Shown: in pieces, positions 12,626 through 21,280 of the stretch | Position numbering within the stretch: the stretch's first letter is position 1 | How the letters are laid out: the number at the start of each line of letters is the position of its first letter | Origin: Selenomonas sp. ND2010 | Lineage (GTDB): Bacteria; Bacillota; Negativicutes; Selenomonadales; Selenomonadaceae | Assembly: GCF_000702005.1 (NCBI RefSeq) | Contig: NZ_JNKI01000022.1 | Location: 1-45,829, forward strand | DNA: 45,829 nucleotides | Reading direction: 5' to 3' | Translations under genes and position numbers: made by a program | The notes under the pieces: model-generated | The model's input: only the letters and a program-made list of their open reading frames with translations | Database searches by the model: none | What the model was told of the DNA's origin: nothing

Positions 12626-13789
12626 ATGAAAGCAGTTGAAATCAAGAAGAACATCTATTGGGTTGGTGCCATCGACTGGTCCATGCGCAGTTTTCACGGC
12701 TACGAGACCGGCCGAGGCACGACCTATAACGCTTACCTGATTCTCGATGACAAAATCACTCTGATTGACACCGTAAAGGAGCAGTTCGCAGCCGAACTGC
12801 TCGAACGGATTTCCTCGGTCATAGAGCCTGCGAACATTGACTATATTATTTCCAATCATGCTGAGCCAGACCATTCTGGATCCCTCGGCATTCTTTCCCA
12901 GCACTGTCCCAAGGCCAAGATTATCACCACTCTGCCCAACGGCTTGAAAGGACTCAAGGCCCGCTATGGAGAACTCGCCTACGAAGGCATAAAAGCTGGC
13001 GATTCTCTTTCCATCGGAGCACGCAGCCTGCAATTCGTACCGACCCCCATGCTTCACTGGCCAGACAGCATGGTCACCTATTGCCCCGAGGAAAAAATCC
13101 TATTCAGCAGCGACGCCTTTGGTCAGCACCTTGCCTCCAGCCAACGCTTCGATGAAGAAAACGACCTTTCCACCGTTCTCTACGAAGCCAAGAAATATTA
13201 TGCCAATATCCTCATGCTCTACGGACGACAGGCACAAACAGCACTCCAAGCACTAAACGGACTCGACATCGAGCAGCTGGCCACCGGACATGGCATTATC
13301 TGGCGTAAGCACATCTCCCCCATCATGGCCTGCTATCAAAAATGGTCCCGCTGTGAAGTCAAGGATCGGGCCGTTGTCGTCTTTGACAGCATGTGGCATT
13401 CCACCGAAGCCATTGCCCGCACCATCGCCGAAGCTTTCGAAACGCGCGGTATCCCTTGTTCCTTCTACGACATCAAGAAAACTCCTCTTTCGGATATCAT
13501 CACGGACATCTTCACCAGCAAATACCTGGCCGTCGGCTCCCCGACCATCAACAATCAGATGATGCCGACCATCGCCAGCTTCCTGTGTTATCTCAAGGGA
13601 CTTGCCCCGAAAAATCACGCTGGCTTCGCCTTTGGTTCCTATGGCTGGGGCGGACAAAGCATCGCTCAAGTAGAAGCCGAGCTCAAAGCCGCTGGCATCG
13701 AAATCATCCTCCCCAGCATCCGCATCGCCAATATCCCCACTGCAGAACAGCTGGCAAAAATTACCGAAACCATCCAAACCATCGAATAG
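12626..13789 (+). CDS. A-type flavoprotein / flavodiiron protein (FprA-like)
   Basis: A 387-residue flavodiiron protein. The N-terminal metallo-beta-lactamase-like domain (1-~245) holds the diiron ligands HAEPDHSGS (~residues 79-87) and further His/Asp positions (LHWPDSM, FSSDAFGQH, GHGIIWRKH). The C-terminal flavodoxin domain binds FMN (VVVFDSMWHSTEAIA, GSPTINNQMMP, GSYGWGG). Such proteins reduce O2 to water, or NO to N2O, and protect anaerobes. There is no fused rubredoxin, so an external rubredoxin or coenzyme partner is expected. It is monocistronic with a terminator shared with the convergent gene. Whether O2 or NO is the main substrate cannot be decided here. Confidence 0.95.
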   Translation: MKAVEIKKNIYWVGAIDWSMRSFHGYETGRGTTYNAYLILDDKITLIDTVKEQFAAELLERISSVIEPANIDYIISNHAEPDHSGSLGILSQHCPKAKIITTLPNGLKGLKARYGELAYEGIKAGDSLSIGARSLQFVPTPMLHWPDSMVTYCPEEKILFSSDAFGQHLASSQRFDEENDLSTVLYEAKKYYANILMLYGRQAQTALQALNGLDIEQLATGHGIIWRKHISPIMACYQKWSRCEVKDRAVVVFDSMWHSTEAIARTIAEAFETRGIPCSFYDIKKTPLSDIITDIFTSKYLAVGSPTINNQMMPTIASFLCYLKGLAPKNHAGFAFGSYGWGGQSIAQVEAELKAAGIEIILPSIRIANIPTAEQLAKITETIQTIE

Positions 13790-13792
13790 ACG

Positions 13793-13820
13793 AAAAGAGG
13801 ACTGTCACCAGTCCTCTTTT
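13793..13820. terminator. Bidirectional terminator
   Basis: A 12-bp stem AAAAGAGGACTG/CAGTCCTCTTTT with a 4-nt loop separates the convergent flavodiiron gene and the 149-residue unknown gene. Confidence 0.9.
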
Positions 13821-14270
13821 TCATGTTTTAATTACCTTGAAGTTCTTCAGGAGTTCCCTCTTCTCAGCTGCTGACATAGCCGAACGCTTATTTTCCCCCT
13901 CGACCATTTTCAGATAGGATTTCTTCTTCTTCGCCTTATGCTCGTGCTTGTGTGAAGGCTTGGGCAGATTCTCCCCCTTGCCGTGCTCCAATAGCTCCAG
14001 CATATTAATCTGCTCCAGAAAATCCTTGAGATACCCTCTTAATCTTGCCTTGCGGATAGCCCTGGCTAATGCGACGACCGCTTCATCCTGAAGTTCCAAA
14101 AGGCTGCCGCGCGCCAAGAGCGAAGGCTCCAAAAGCTGTCCTAATCCGATGCGATTCAGATAAGCAGACAAGTTCCCCCGAGTATACGCCAGCCTCATCC
14201 TCTCCTGAAGACGAATGGCAGCCCGTACAAGAATTCCATCAAGGCGTTCATCAAAACCATCATGCTTCAT
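13821..14270 (-). CDS. Helical cytoplasmic protein of unknown function
   Basis: A 149-residue protein that I do not recognise. It is predicted to be helix-rich (FDERLDGILVRAAIRLQERMRLAY; LLELQDEAVVALARAIRKARLRGY), with a basic Lys/His-rich linker (HKHEHKAKKKKSYLK) and a charged C-terminus. No signal peptide or membrane helix is seen. The ATG at 14270 sits 7 nt after GGAGG; the upstream GTG (14276) is too close to that site. It is a single gene with its own terminator. The basic tail could bind nucleic acid, but this is only a guess. Confidence 0.7.
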   Translation of the reverse strand: MKHDGFDERLDGILVRAAIRLQERMRLAYTRGNLSAYLNRIGLGQLLEPSLLARGSLLELQDEAVVALARAIRKARLRGYLKDFLEQINMLELLEHGKGENLPKPSHKHEHKAKKKKSYLKMVEGENKRSAMSAAEKRELLKNFKVIKT

Positions 14271-14371
14271 GAACACACCTCCGCTGCGAAAACTTGCGCA
14301 TACCTAACTACCTTATAGTTCGCTATCCTCAGGAAAAAATCCTGCTAACATATTTTAGATAATTATTCTTT

Positions 14372-15697
14372 TTAAATCATATTGAGTGGCTTTGCTTTCC
14401 CCTTGACCTTCGTCTTGAGCGTGACAATAAAGGTCGTACCTTTGCCTAACTCACTTTCAATCCGAATATCCCCCTGGTGGAGGTTGACAATCTCTTGAGC
14501 AATCGCCAGTCCCAGGCCATTCCCTCCCATTTCACGGGAGCGAGCCTTATCCACGCGGTAGAAGCGGTCAAAGACCTTTTCCTGATCTTCCGGCGATATT
14601 CCGATTCCCGTATCAGCTACCGCCAAGCTTACCTTGCCCTTCTCCGCCTTGCGGAACTCGACGGTTACCGTCCCGCCCTCCGGCGTATACTTCACGGCAT
14701 TGTCCACCAAAATCAGAACCAGCTGGCGAATCTTTTGCTCATCGGCATGAATTACCGCCTTAGGCAAACGCTCCGCCACGAGGGTAATCTTTTTCTGTTC
14801 TGCCAGCGGTGCCATGAGCCTTGCTGTCTGTGCTACCACAGCACCAAAATCAAACTTCGACGGCTTGAGTTTCAAGGCCTTATTATCGCTGCGGGCAACC
14901 ACTAAAAGGTCCCCGACAAGCTTCGTCATTTTCTTGACTTCATCCCGTACATCCTCAATGACCTGTTTGAGGAACGGCGACTTTATGGATGGATCATTCT
15001 GCAAAAGTTCTGCCGACGCCATGACAACCGCGAGTGGCGTACGCAGCTCATGGCTGGCATCGGCGGCAAACTGACGCTGTTTCTCATAGGCAGCTTTCAG
15101 CGGAACCATCGCCTTGCCCGAAAGGATATGACCGACAATCGTAGCGACAATCAGTGCCAGCAAACCAAGTCCAGCCATGATTGTCGTAGCTTTTTCCATA
15201 CCATTGTAGAGCGCGGTGACATCTTTTCCGACATAAACCGTCTGTGAGGTCATTCCCGGCTGCTCAATCTTCTGCATGGTCATCATAATTTTCGTCTTAT
15301 GACCATTTTCCCGCGGTTTCGTGACGACCGCCACTTCCCCCTCCGCAGAATTCCACTGATTCATGACATCCAAGATAAAGGGTTCAATGCGAAAAGATGC
15401 CCGGGCAAAATTCAACAACCGCCCATCGTCATCGAACACGTAAAAGAACAAGCGGTCATTCGTACTCTTATAGGCCACCGTATCATCGATGACCAATTCC
15501 GGATGCTGATTGAGGTATTTCTGGGCTTCGGCAACATTATCAGCAGTATCCCAAAGCTCCCTTGCCTGTTCCGAGCGAATGGACCATTCCATCGATTGGT
15601 GCATGGCAAAAATCAGCACAGCCAAAAAAATAATCATGACCAGCGAATACAGCATCGTCAGTTTTCGCCGGCTCTTACCAAAAAGGTTCTCTGTCAT
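14372..15697 (-). CDS. Sensor histidine kinase (OmpR-partner type)
   Basis: A 441-residue membrane histidine kinase. Two membrane helices (~residues 13-32 and ~170-195) flank an extracytoplasmic sensor of about 135 residues. The kinase core shows the H-box DASHELRTPLAVV, the N-box LVDNAVKYTPEGG, and the G-boxes VADTGIGISPEDQ and GGNGLGLAIAQEIV. The start ATG overlaps the response-regulator stop (TAATG), so the two are co-translated. The signal is unknown; the neighbouring pump and flavodiiron genes are separately transcribed and give only weak context. Confidence 0.93.
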   Translation of the reverse strand: MTENLFGKSRRKLTMLYSLVMIIFLAVLIFAMHQSMEWSIRSEQARELWDTADNVAEAQKYLNQHPELVIDDTVAYKSTNDRLFFYVFDDDGRLLNFARASFRIEPFILDVMNQWNSAEGEVAVVTKPRENGHKTKIMMTMQKIEQPGMTSQTVYVGKDVTALYNGMEKATTIMAGLGLLALIVATIVGHILSGKAMVPLKAAYEKQRQFAADASHELRTPLAVVMASAELLQNDPSIKSPFLKQVIEDVRDEVKKMTKLVGDLLVVARSDNKALKLKPSKFDFGAVVAQTARLMAPLAEQKKITLVAERLPKAVIHADEQKIRQLVLILVDNAVKYTPEGGTVTVEFRKAEKGKVSLAVADTGIGISPEDQEKVFDRFYRVDKARSREMGGNGLGLAIAQEIVNLHQGDIRIESELGKGTTFIVTLKTKVKGKAKPLNMI

Positions 15698-16374
15698 TAC
15701 TTATGGGCCTCCAACTTATACCCAACGCCACGAACCGTCTTGATAATCGTATCTCCATCACCAAGGTCAAGCTTTTTGCGCAAAATCTTCATATACGAAT
15801 CAATATTGTTGGAGCTGACATCCGATTCCAACCCCCAAATGCGGTCAAGAATGATATCACGCGGAACGACAATACCGATGTTCTGAGCCAACAGATCGAA
15901 AATCTGGAACTCACGCGGCGACAACTGAATGACGTCGTCCTTTTTTTTGAGGACCTTGGCCGTGCGGTTCAAGGTAAAATCGCCGACCTCGACCACATCC
16001 TGCTGGATTTTCTGTGTACTGCGGCGGCCCAAAGCGCGCAGACGCGCCAGCAGCTCGGCAAATTCAAACGGCTTCACCAAATAATCATCCGCACCAGCAT
16101 CAAGTCCAGTCACACGATCTTCTACCGAATCGCGCGCCGTCAGCATCAGGATTGCCTTCTCATAGCCTTCGTGACGCAGGCGGCTGCAAGCTTCCACGCC
16201 AGTCACCCCCGGCATCATCCAATCCAGCACTAGGATATCATAGTCACTGTACTTGGCATATTCATAAATATCGCTGCCATTCGTTACCCACTCTACCTGG
16301 ATATCATTCTGCTCCAGCATGTATTGAATCAGCTTTCCCAGCCGCTTATCATCCTCAGCTAAAAGTACGCGCAT
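15697..16374 (-). CDS. OmpR/PhoB-family response regulator
   Basis: A 225-residue two-domain regulator. The receiver domain carries acidic residues DD near residue 8, the phospho-acceptor in ILVLDWMMPG (~Asp51), and the conserved Thr/Lys (LTARD, VKPFEF). The winged-helix domain ends with IKTVRGVGYKLE. It is first in the operon with the kinase. Only a -10 element (TATAAT at 16410-16415, minus strand) is clear upstream, which fits activator-dependent, perhaps self-regulated, transcription. Confidence 0.95.
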   Translation of the reverse strand: MRVLLAEDDKRLGKLIQYMLEQNDIQVEWVTNGSDIYEYAKYSDYDILVLDWMMPGVTGVEACSRLRHEGYEKAILMLTARDSVEDRVTGLDAGADDYLVKPFEFAELLARLRALGRRSTQKIQQDVVEVGDFTLNRTAKVLKKKDDVIQLSPREFQIFDLLAQNIGIVVPRDIILDRIWGLESDVSSNNIDSYMKILRKKLDLGDGDTIIKTVRGVGYKLEAHK

Positions 16375-16440
16375 GTTAAATGCCTCCCGAAAATTTTATC
16401 TTATCTACTATTATATCCTGCTTTTCTTGAAATTCCTATG

Positions 16441-16471
16441 AAAAAGAACGGATTTCCGAAGAAATCCGTTC
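16441..16471 (-). terminator. Terminator of guaB
   Basis: The 11-bp stem GAACGGATTTC/GAAATCCGTTC (16446-16471) is followed by five T on the minus strand. Confidence 0.85.
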
Positions 16472-16512
16472 GAGATGAACCAATATGTACTTACAATATC
16501 GTATTCTGTACC

Positions 16513-18021
16513 TTACTCACGGCCAAGACGGTCTCTGAGGATGACGTCATGAGAACCGCCCTCGACAATACTCGTAGCCGATACCAGCGTGAGTTTTGCC
16601 TTATCACGGAATTCCGGGAGGCTCAGCGAACCGCAGTTGCACATCGTGCTGCGAATCTTGGCGAGCGTCGTCTGAACGTTATCCTTGAGCGGACCAGCAT
16701 ACGGTACATAGGAGTCAACGCCTTCCTCGAAGGAAAGTTTGCGAGCGCCGCCGAGGTCATAACGCATCCAGTTGCGGGCACGATTGGAACCCTCGCCCCA
16801 ATACTCTTTATAGTAGGTGCCGTTGACTTTGACTTTGTCCGTCGGGCTCTCGTCGAAGCGGGAGAAATAACGGCCAAGCATCAAGAAGTCAGCGCCCATT
16901 GCCAGGGCCAAAGTCATATGATAGTCATGGACGATACCGCCATCCGAGCAGATTGGGATATAAATGCCCGTCTCTTCATAGTATTTATCGCGCTCACGGC
17001 AGACATCAATCAGTGCCGTAGCCTGACCACGGCCGATACCTTTCGTCTCACGCGTGATGCAGATGGAGCCGCCACCGATACCGACTTTGATGAAGTCTGC
17101 ACCAGCCTCAGCCAAGAAGCGGAAGCCTTCGCCATCAACAACGTTGCCAGCACCGACTTTGACATCTTCGCCAAAGTTTTCATGGATGTATTTCAGCGTG
17201 ATACGCTGCCACTCCGAGAAGCCTTCCGAAGAATCAATGCAAAGTACATCAGCACCAGCCTTCAGGAGAGCGGGAACGCGCTCGGCATAATCGCGCGTGT
17301 TGATACCAGCACCAACTATGTAGCGTTTATTTTTGTCGATGAGCTGCAGTTCATGCTCCTTATCGCTGGTGTAATCCTTGCGGAATACCATGTAGCGGAG
17401 GTGCTGATTTTTATCAACGATTGGCAGCATGTTGAGTTTGTTTTCCCAAATCATGTCATTTGCCTGGCTGATCGTTGTTACTTCCTCTGCTTTTGCATAA
17501 ACCAGTTTATCAAACGGGGTCATGAATTCTTTTGCCTGCGTGTCCAAAGACATGCGGGAAACGCGATAGTCACGGCTCGTAACGATACCCAGCAGTTTAC
17601 CGTCCGGCGTACCATCCTCAGTAACGGCCATCGTAGAATGACTCGTTCTCTGCAGGAGATCCAAAATCTCACCCAGCGTCGTCGTCGGCTTGATATTCGA
17701 ATCGGAGCTTACAAAACCGGATTTATAGTTTTTGACGCGAGCCACCATTGCTGCTTCTTCTTCAATCGTCTGCGAACCATAAATGAAGGATACGCCACCC
17801 TCCTGAGCAAGTGCGATTGCCATTTTGTCGTTCGAAACCGCCTGCATGATAGCAGAAGTCATCGGGATGTTCATGGAGATTTTCGGCTCCTCACCCTTTT
17901 TGAACTTTACCAGCGGAGTCTTGAGCGATACATTGTTCGGAATGCATTTGTCCGAAGAATATCCCGGAACAAGCAAATACTCGCCAAAAGTGTGTGATGG
18001 TTCTTTGAAATAGAATGCCAA
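16513..18021 (-). CDS. guaB: Inosine-5'-monophosphate dehydrogenase
   Basis: A 502-residue IMPDH, which oxidises IMP to XMP with NAD+, the committed step to GMP. The barrel is interrupted by a CBS pair (~residues 95-220, [10 protein letters not shown] and [15 protein letters not shown]). The catalytic loop reads [14 protein letters not shown], with the cysteine in place, and the NAD/IMP segments [10 protein letters not shown] and [10 protein letters not shown] are present. The barrel starts with [27 protein letters not shown]. The start is a TTG at 18021 after GAAGGGG. It is monocistronic, with its own consensus promoter and a terminator. Confidence 0.96.
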   Translation of the reverse strand: MAFYFKEPSHTFGEYLLVPGYSSDKCIPNNVSLKTPLVKFKKGEEPKISMNIPMTSAIMQAVSNDKMAIALAQEGGVSFIYGSQTIEEEAAMVARVKNYKSGFVSSDSNIKPTTTLGEILDLLQRTSHSTMAVTEDGTPDGKLLGIVTSRDYRVSRMSLDTQAKEFMTPFDKLVYAKAEEVTTISQANDMIWENKLNMLPIVDKNQHLRYMVFRKDYTSDKEHELQLIDKNKRYIVGAGINTRDYAERVPALLKAGADVLCIDSSEGFSEWQRITLKYIHENFGEDVKVGAGNVVDGEGFRFLAEAGADFIKVGIGGGSICITRETKGIGRGQATALIDVCRERDKYYEETGIYIPICSDGGIVHDYHMTLALAMGADFLMLGRYFSRFDESPTDKVKVNGTYYKEYWGEGSNRARNWMRYDLGGARKLSFEEGVDSYVPYAGPLKDNVQTTLAKIRSTMCNCGSLSLPEFRDKAKLTLVSATSIVEGGSHDVILRDRLGRE

Positions 18022-18096
18022 CGTAACCCCTTCTTTCTTGATACCTTTGAATCTACCTAAAGCAATAGTACACTGTGCCTGTGTATATTGTTATAT

Positions 18097-18125
18097 ATGT
18101 TAATATAATTGCGAATCTGTGTCAA
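18097..18125 (-). promoter_or_regulatory. guaB promoter
   Basis: TTGACA (18120-18125) and TAACAT (18097-18102) are spaced by 17 nt on the minus strand. The promoter lies downstream of the terminator of the upstream RNA unit, so guaB does not need read-through. Confidence 0.72.
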
Positions 18126-18171
18126 TCTCAAAACTGCAGTTCGCTTTACAATATTACAACCTTGTAGCAAA

Positions 18172-18374
18172 ACGAAAAATAGCAGCCAACGATGCGTTTC
18201 ATCCATTGACTGCTATTCGTCTCTATTTACTTTTTTCGTCTTCATTTGGTTACCTTTTGGGTGCTCTTACGGGCCCATCGGACTCCCCTCCTTAATCAAG
18301 CTCGTGTACACATTAGGAAACTGACCCTCCGTTGGCTAGCTATTACCTTTTCAGAATAATCAGTTCCTTTATTT
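18172..18374 (-). ncRNA. Candidate ~200-nt structured RNA (unrecognised class)
   Basis: A complete transcription unit without a protein gene: consensus promoter, about 200 nt, then a terminator. The 5' part can fold as GGAACTGA/TCAGTTTCC (18360-18367 with 18316-18324). The segment AGCTAGCCAACG (18330-18341) can instead pair with the terminator 3' arm CGTTGGCTGCT (18181-18191) over 11 bp with one bulge, mutually exclusive with termination. Three Shine-Dalgarno sites precede tiny frames: MCTRA (18313-18296), MGP (18278-18267, after AAGGAGGGG) and MKTKKVNRDE (18245-18213, stop at the foot of the terminator). It could be a leader-peptide attenuator, a riboswitch or an sRNA. It matches no purine, T-box, TPP, SAM or 6S pattern that I could recognise. 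Confidence 0.55.
18175..18216 (-). terminator. Terminator of the structured RNA unit
   Basis: A 13-bp stem (18204-18216 with 18179-18191, two G-U pairs) is followed by five T on the minus strand, then TTTT a few bases later. Confidence 0.85.
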
Positions 18375-18380
18375 GGTTCT

Positions 18381-18409
18381 ATTATAGCGCGCTGTTTTAA
18401 GAAAGTCAA
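18381..18409 (-). promoter_or_regulatory. Promoter of the structured RNA unit
   Basis: TTGACT (18404-18409) and TATAAT (18381-18386) are separated by exactly 17 nt on the minus strand. It is one of the strongest promoters in the window. Confidence 0.82.
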
Positions 18410-18450
18410 TAATTTTCTGATTTTATTAATAACGTATTTTTTTAAGTAAC

Positions 18451-18480
18451 AAAAAAGGACTTAGCGAAACGCTAAGTCCT
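18451..18480 (-). terminator. Terminator of the tRNA-Ala pair
   Basis: The 11-bp stem AGGACTTAGCG/CGCTAAGTCCT with a 3-nt loop (18456-18480) is followed by a run of T on the minus strand. Confidence 0.9.
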
Positions 18481-18491
18481 GTCATATTCAA

Positions 18492-18567
18492 TGGTGGAGA
18501 CGAGGAGAATCGAACTCCTGACCCCCTGCTTGCAAGGCAGGTGCTCTCCCAGCTGAGCTACGCCCCC
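18492..18567 (-). tRNA. tRNA-Ala (anticodon TGC)
   Basis: A 76-nt cloverleaf with acceptor GGGGGCG, D-arm AGCTCAGCTGGGAGAGC, anticodon loop CTTGCAA (TGC), T-loop GTTCGATTC and an encoded CCA. It is co-transcribed behind tRNA-Ala(GGC). Confidence 0.97.
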
Positions 18568-18593
18568 ATTGCGATAAACTGAAAACCTTGTTA

Positions 18594-18669
<76 letters not shown>

Positions 18670-18713
18670 AGGCTGTCCAGTTATTCATCAGCTTACTGCT
18701 GTCAACAGGTAAT

Positions 18714-18748
18714 ATTATAAGGGGTTGGCACCATGATGTCAACCCCTT
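18714..18748 (-). promoter_or_regulatory. Full-consensus tRNA-Ala promoter within a hairpin
   Basis: TTGACA (18737-18742) and TATAAT (18714-18719) are spaced by 17 nt on the minus strand, a perfect consensus. The same bases form the inverted repeat AAGGGGTTG/CAACCCCTT, which lies just past the rfbB stop and may also act as its transcription end. Confidence 0.85.
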
Positions 18749-18769
18749 ATTTTTAAAATTTACCTACAA

Positions 18770-19813
18770 TTAAATTTTCGCAAACTCCAATTTGGCCCGT
18801 GTATCATACATGCGTTCATAATAGGTCTGATAATCCCCGCTGATGATTCCCATCCACCAGTCGCGATTATCCAGATACCATTTTACGGTTTTCTTGATTC
18901 CATCCTCGAATTTCGTCGTTGGTTCCCAACCTAACTCCTCGCGAATCTTGGTCGGGTCGATGGCATAGCGGCGGTCATGGCCCTTGCGGTCCGTAACATA
19001 TTCGATGTTTTCTTCGCCCTTCCCCAGTTCCTTCAGGATGGTTTTGACGACATCAATATTCGAGCGCTCATTATGTCCGCCGATATTGTAGACCTCACCG
19101 ACTTTTCCCTTCTGCAGGATGAGGTCGATAGCCGCACAGTGGTCTTCCACGTAAAGCCAATCGCGGACGTTGAGGCCATCACCATAAACCGGCAGCTTCT
19201 TGTCCGACAACGCATTGATGATCATCAGCGGAATGAGCTTCTCCGGAAAATGGAACGGCCCATAGTTATTCGAGCAACGGGAGATTGTCACCGGAATCTT
19301 GTAGGTGCGATGGTATGCTTGAACCAGCAAATCAGCACCAGCCTTCGAAGAAGAATACGGACTCGACGTATGAAGCGGCGTCGTCTCCGTAAAAAACAAA
19401 TCGGGACGATCCAGCGGCAAATCGCCATAAACTTCATCCGTCGATACCTGATGATAGCGGTCAACCCCATACTTGCGGCAGGCATCCAACAACACACTCG
19501 TGCCGATGATGTTGGTCTGCAAGAAGATTTCCGGATTTTCGATTGACCGGTCAACATGGGATTCGGCAGCAAAGTTCACGACGATATCCGGTTTTTCCGT
19601 TTCAAACATCTTGTAAACCTGCGTGCGATCCGCAATGTCTCCACGAATAAACTTGAAGTTTTCCTTCGTCAGTGCCTTTTCCAGCGTCTCCAGATTCCCG
19701 GCATACGTGAGCTTATCAAAGCAGATAATCTTATCCGCCGGATGCTTCTTGAGCATATAATACACAAAGTTTGAACCGATAAAACCGGCTCCACCAGTTA
19801 TCACGATATTCAT
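18770..19813 (-). CDS. rfbB: dTDP-glucose 4,6-dehydratase
   Basis: A 347-residue extended short-chain dehydrogenase, which converts dTDP-glucose to dTDP-4-keto-6-deoxyglucose. The N-terminal NAD+ motif is GGAGFIGSNF, the catalytic triad region has STDEVYGDLP and the YSSSKAG motif, and NNYGPFHFPEKLIPLMI is the family signature. It is third in the order rfbA-rfbC-rfbB. The product feeds rhamnose or other deoxysugars of LPS O-antigen or another glycan. No rfbD (reductase) is present in the window. Confidence 0.96.
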   Translation of the reverse strand: MNIVITGGAGFIGSNFVYYMLKKHPADKIICFDKLTYAGNLETLEKALTKENFKFIRGDIADRTQVYKMFETEKPDIVVNFAAESHVDRSIENPEIFLQTNIIGTSVLLDACRKYGVDRYHQVSTDEVYGDLPLDRPDLFFTETTPLHTSSPYSSSKAGADLLVQAYHRTYKIPVTISRCSNNYGPFHFPEKLIPLMIINALSDKKLPVYGDGLNVRDWLYVEDHCAAIDLILQKGKVGEVYNIGGHNERSNIDVVKTILKELGKGEENIEYVTDRKGHDRRYAIDPTKIREELGWEPTTKFEDGIKKTVKWYLDNRDWWMGIISGDYQTYYERMYDTRAKLEFAKI

Positions 19814-19831
19814 ATCATTACCTCTTTCCTA

Positions 19832-20398
19832 TCAACCCTCATACACAAAGTTGAGGTGATTTGCCGCTCTTTCCTTGAGCGTTGGTGCCTTCTGATCCTT
19901 ATCCGACAAAATGACCGGCTCGATGGGCCACTCGACCCCAATCTCCGGGTCGTTCCAGCGAATATTGCCATCACATTCCGGGGCATAATAATTGTCAGCC
20001 TTGTACTGCACTTCTACGTCATCGGTCAAGGTAATGAACCCATGGGCAAATCCGCGCGGGATAAAGAGCTGTTTCTTGTTCTCAGCCGAAAGCTCCACCC
20101 CTACCCATTTTCCATACTGTGGCGAGCCCTTGCGGATATCAACGGCCACATCAAAAATTTTGCCACGCGTGCAGCGAAGGAGCTTTGCCTGGCATTTCGG
20201 ATTCAGCTGGTAATGAAGACCACGAAGCGTTCCCTTCTGCGCCGAGAAGGATTGGTTGTCCTGCAGGAATTCCACCTGGATGCCTGCCTCTTCCATTTTA
20301 CGCTGTGACCAGCTCTCCATAAACCAGCCGCGTTCGTCCCCAAACACTTGCGGTTCCAGCACAAATACGCCTTTTAATTTTGTTTCGGTTGCTTTCAC
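19832..20398 (-). CDS. rfbC: dTDP-4-dehydrorhamnose 3,5-epimerase
   Basis: A 188-residue cupin-fold epimerase of normal length. The signature segments are GWFMESWSQ, FLQDNQSFSAQKGTLRGLHYQ (with the catalytic histidine), KLLRCTRGKIFDVAVDIRKGSP and FIPRGFAHGFITL. It epimerises dTDP-4-keto-6-deoxyglucose at C3 and C5. The start is GTG at 20398, 7 nt after the rfbA stop, indicating a tight operon with rfbA upstream and rfbB downstream. Confidence 0.95.
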   Translation of the reverse strand: MKATETKLKGVFVLEPQVFGDERGWFMESWSQRKMEEAGIQVEFLQDNQSFSAQKGTLRGLHYQLNPKCQAKLLRCTRGKIFDVAVDIRKGSPQYGKWVGVELSAENKKQLFIPRGFAHGFITLTDDVEVQYKADNYYAPECDGNIRWNDPEIGVEWPIEPVILSDKDQKAPTLKERAANHLNFVYEG

Positions 20399-20405
20399 GA
20401 TTCAT

Positions 20406-21278
20406 TCACTCTTTCAACATATTAATCAAATATTTTCCGTATTCATTTTTCAGCAACGGCTGTGCCAATTTTTCCACCTGCGCCGCATCAATATAACCCA
20501 TGCGATAGGAAATTTCCTCCAGGCAGGCAATCTTCAAGCCTTGGCGCGCCTGAATCGTACGCACGAAGGCGCCGGCATCCAGCAGCGATTCATGCGTGCC
20601 GGTATCAAGCCAAGCATAGCCGCGGCGCATCTTTTCCACCTGCAGCGTCCCACGTTCCAGATAGACCTTGTTGACGTCAGTAATCTCCAATTCCCCACGA
20701 GCTGACGGCCGGATGGTCTTGGCGATGTCGACAATATCCTTGTCGTAAAAATACAGTCCCGTAACTGCATAGTTCGATTTGGGCGCTTTTGGTTTTTCCT
20801 CAAGGCTCAAAGCTTTTCCTTCCGCATCAAATTCCACTACGCCGTAGCGTTCCGGGTCCGATACATAGTAAGCAAACACCGTCGCCCCCTCATCAAGGGT
20901 AGCTGCCCGCTGCATAGCTTGCGCGAGATCTGAACCGTAGAAGATATTATCGCCCAGAATCAACGCACACGCTTCTCCGCCTATAAACTGCTCACCAATC
21001 AAAAAAGCCTGCGCCAGTCCATCGGGACTTGGCTGAACCGCATAGGAAATCTGGATTCCCAGCTGACTGCCATCCCCTAACAACTGCTGAAACAGTCCCT
21101 GATCCTCCGGCGTCGTAATAATCAGGATGTCGTTAATCCCCGCCAACATCAAAGTGCTCAGCGGATAATATATCATTGGCTTATCGTATACCGGCATCAG
21201 CTGCTTGGAAACAACTTTCGTGAGCGGATAGAGCCGGGTGCCCGAACCGCCTGCCAGTATTATTCCCTTTTTTATCAA
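20406..21278 (-). CDS. rfbA: Glucose-1-phosphate thymidylyltransferase
   Basis: A 290-residue nucleotidyltransferase, which makes dTDP-glucose from dTTP and glucose-1-phosphate. It begins [18 protein letters not shown], the dTTP-binding loop, followed by [16 protein letters not shown] and [12 protein letters not shown] start at 21278 is chosen because GGAGGT lies 9-10 nt upstream and it gives the usual RmlA length; the longer frame to 21383 reads through the promoter. The Shine-Dalgarno site is one arm of a 12-bp inverted repeat. It is the first gene of the rfb operon. Confidence 0.93.
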   Translation of the reverse strand: MIKKGIILAGGSGTRLYPLTKVVSKQLMPVYDKPMIYYPLSTLMLAGINDILIITTPEDQGLFQQLLGDGSQLGIQISYAVQPSPDGLAQAFLIGEQFIGGEACALILGDNIFYGSDLAQAMQRAATLDEGATVFAYYVSDPERYGVVEFDAEGKALSLEEKPKAPKSNYAVTGLYFYDKDIVDIAKTIRPSARGELEITDVNKVYLERGTLQVEKMRRGYAWLDTGTHESLLDAGAFVRTIQARQGLKIACLEEISYRMGYIDAAQVEKLAQPLLKNEYGKYLINMLKE

Positions 21279-21280
21279 AA

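Noticed and set aside
16438-17997. 519-codon frame on the + strand opposite guaB
   Set aside because: The minus strand encodes a complete IMPDH with every motif; the antisense frame has no start signal or recognisable domain.
18172-18374. Identification of the RNA unit as 6S RNA, a guanine riboswitch, T-box or ykkC-type RNA
   Set aside because: I searched by eye for the core motifs of these classes and did not find them. Size fits 6S RNA, but the folding is dominated by local hairpins. A covariance search would decide.
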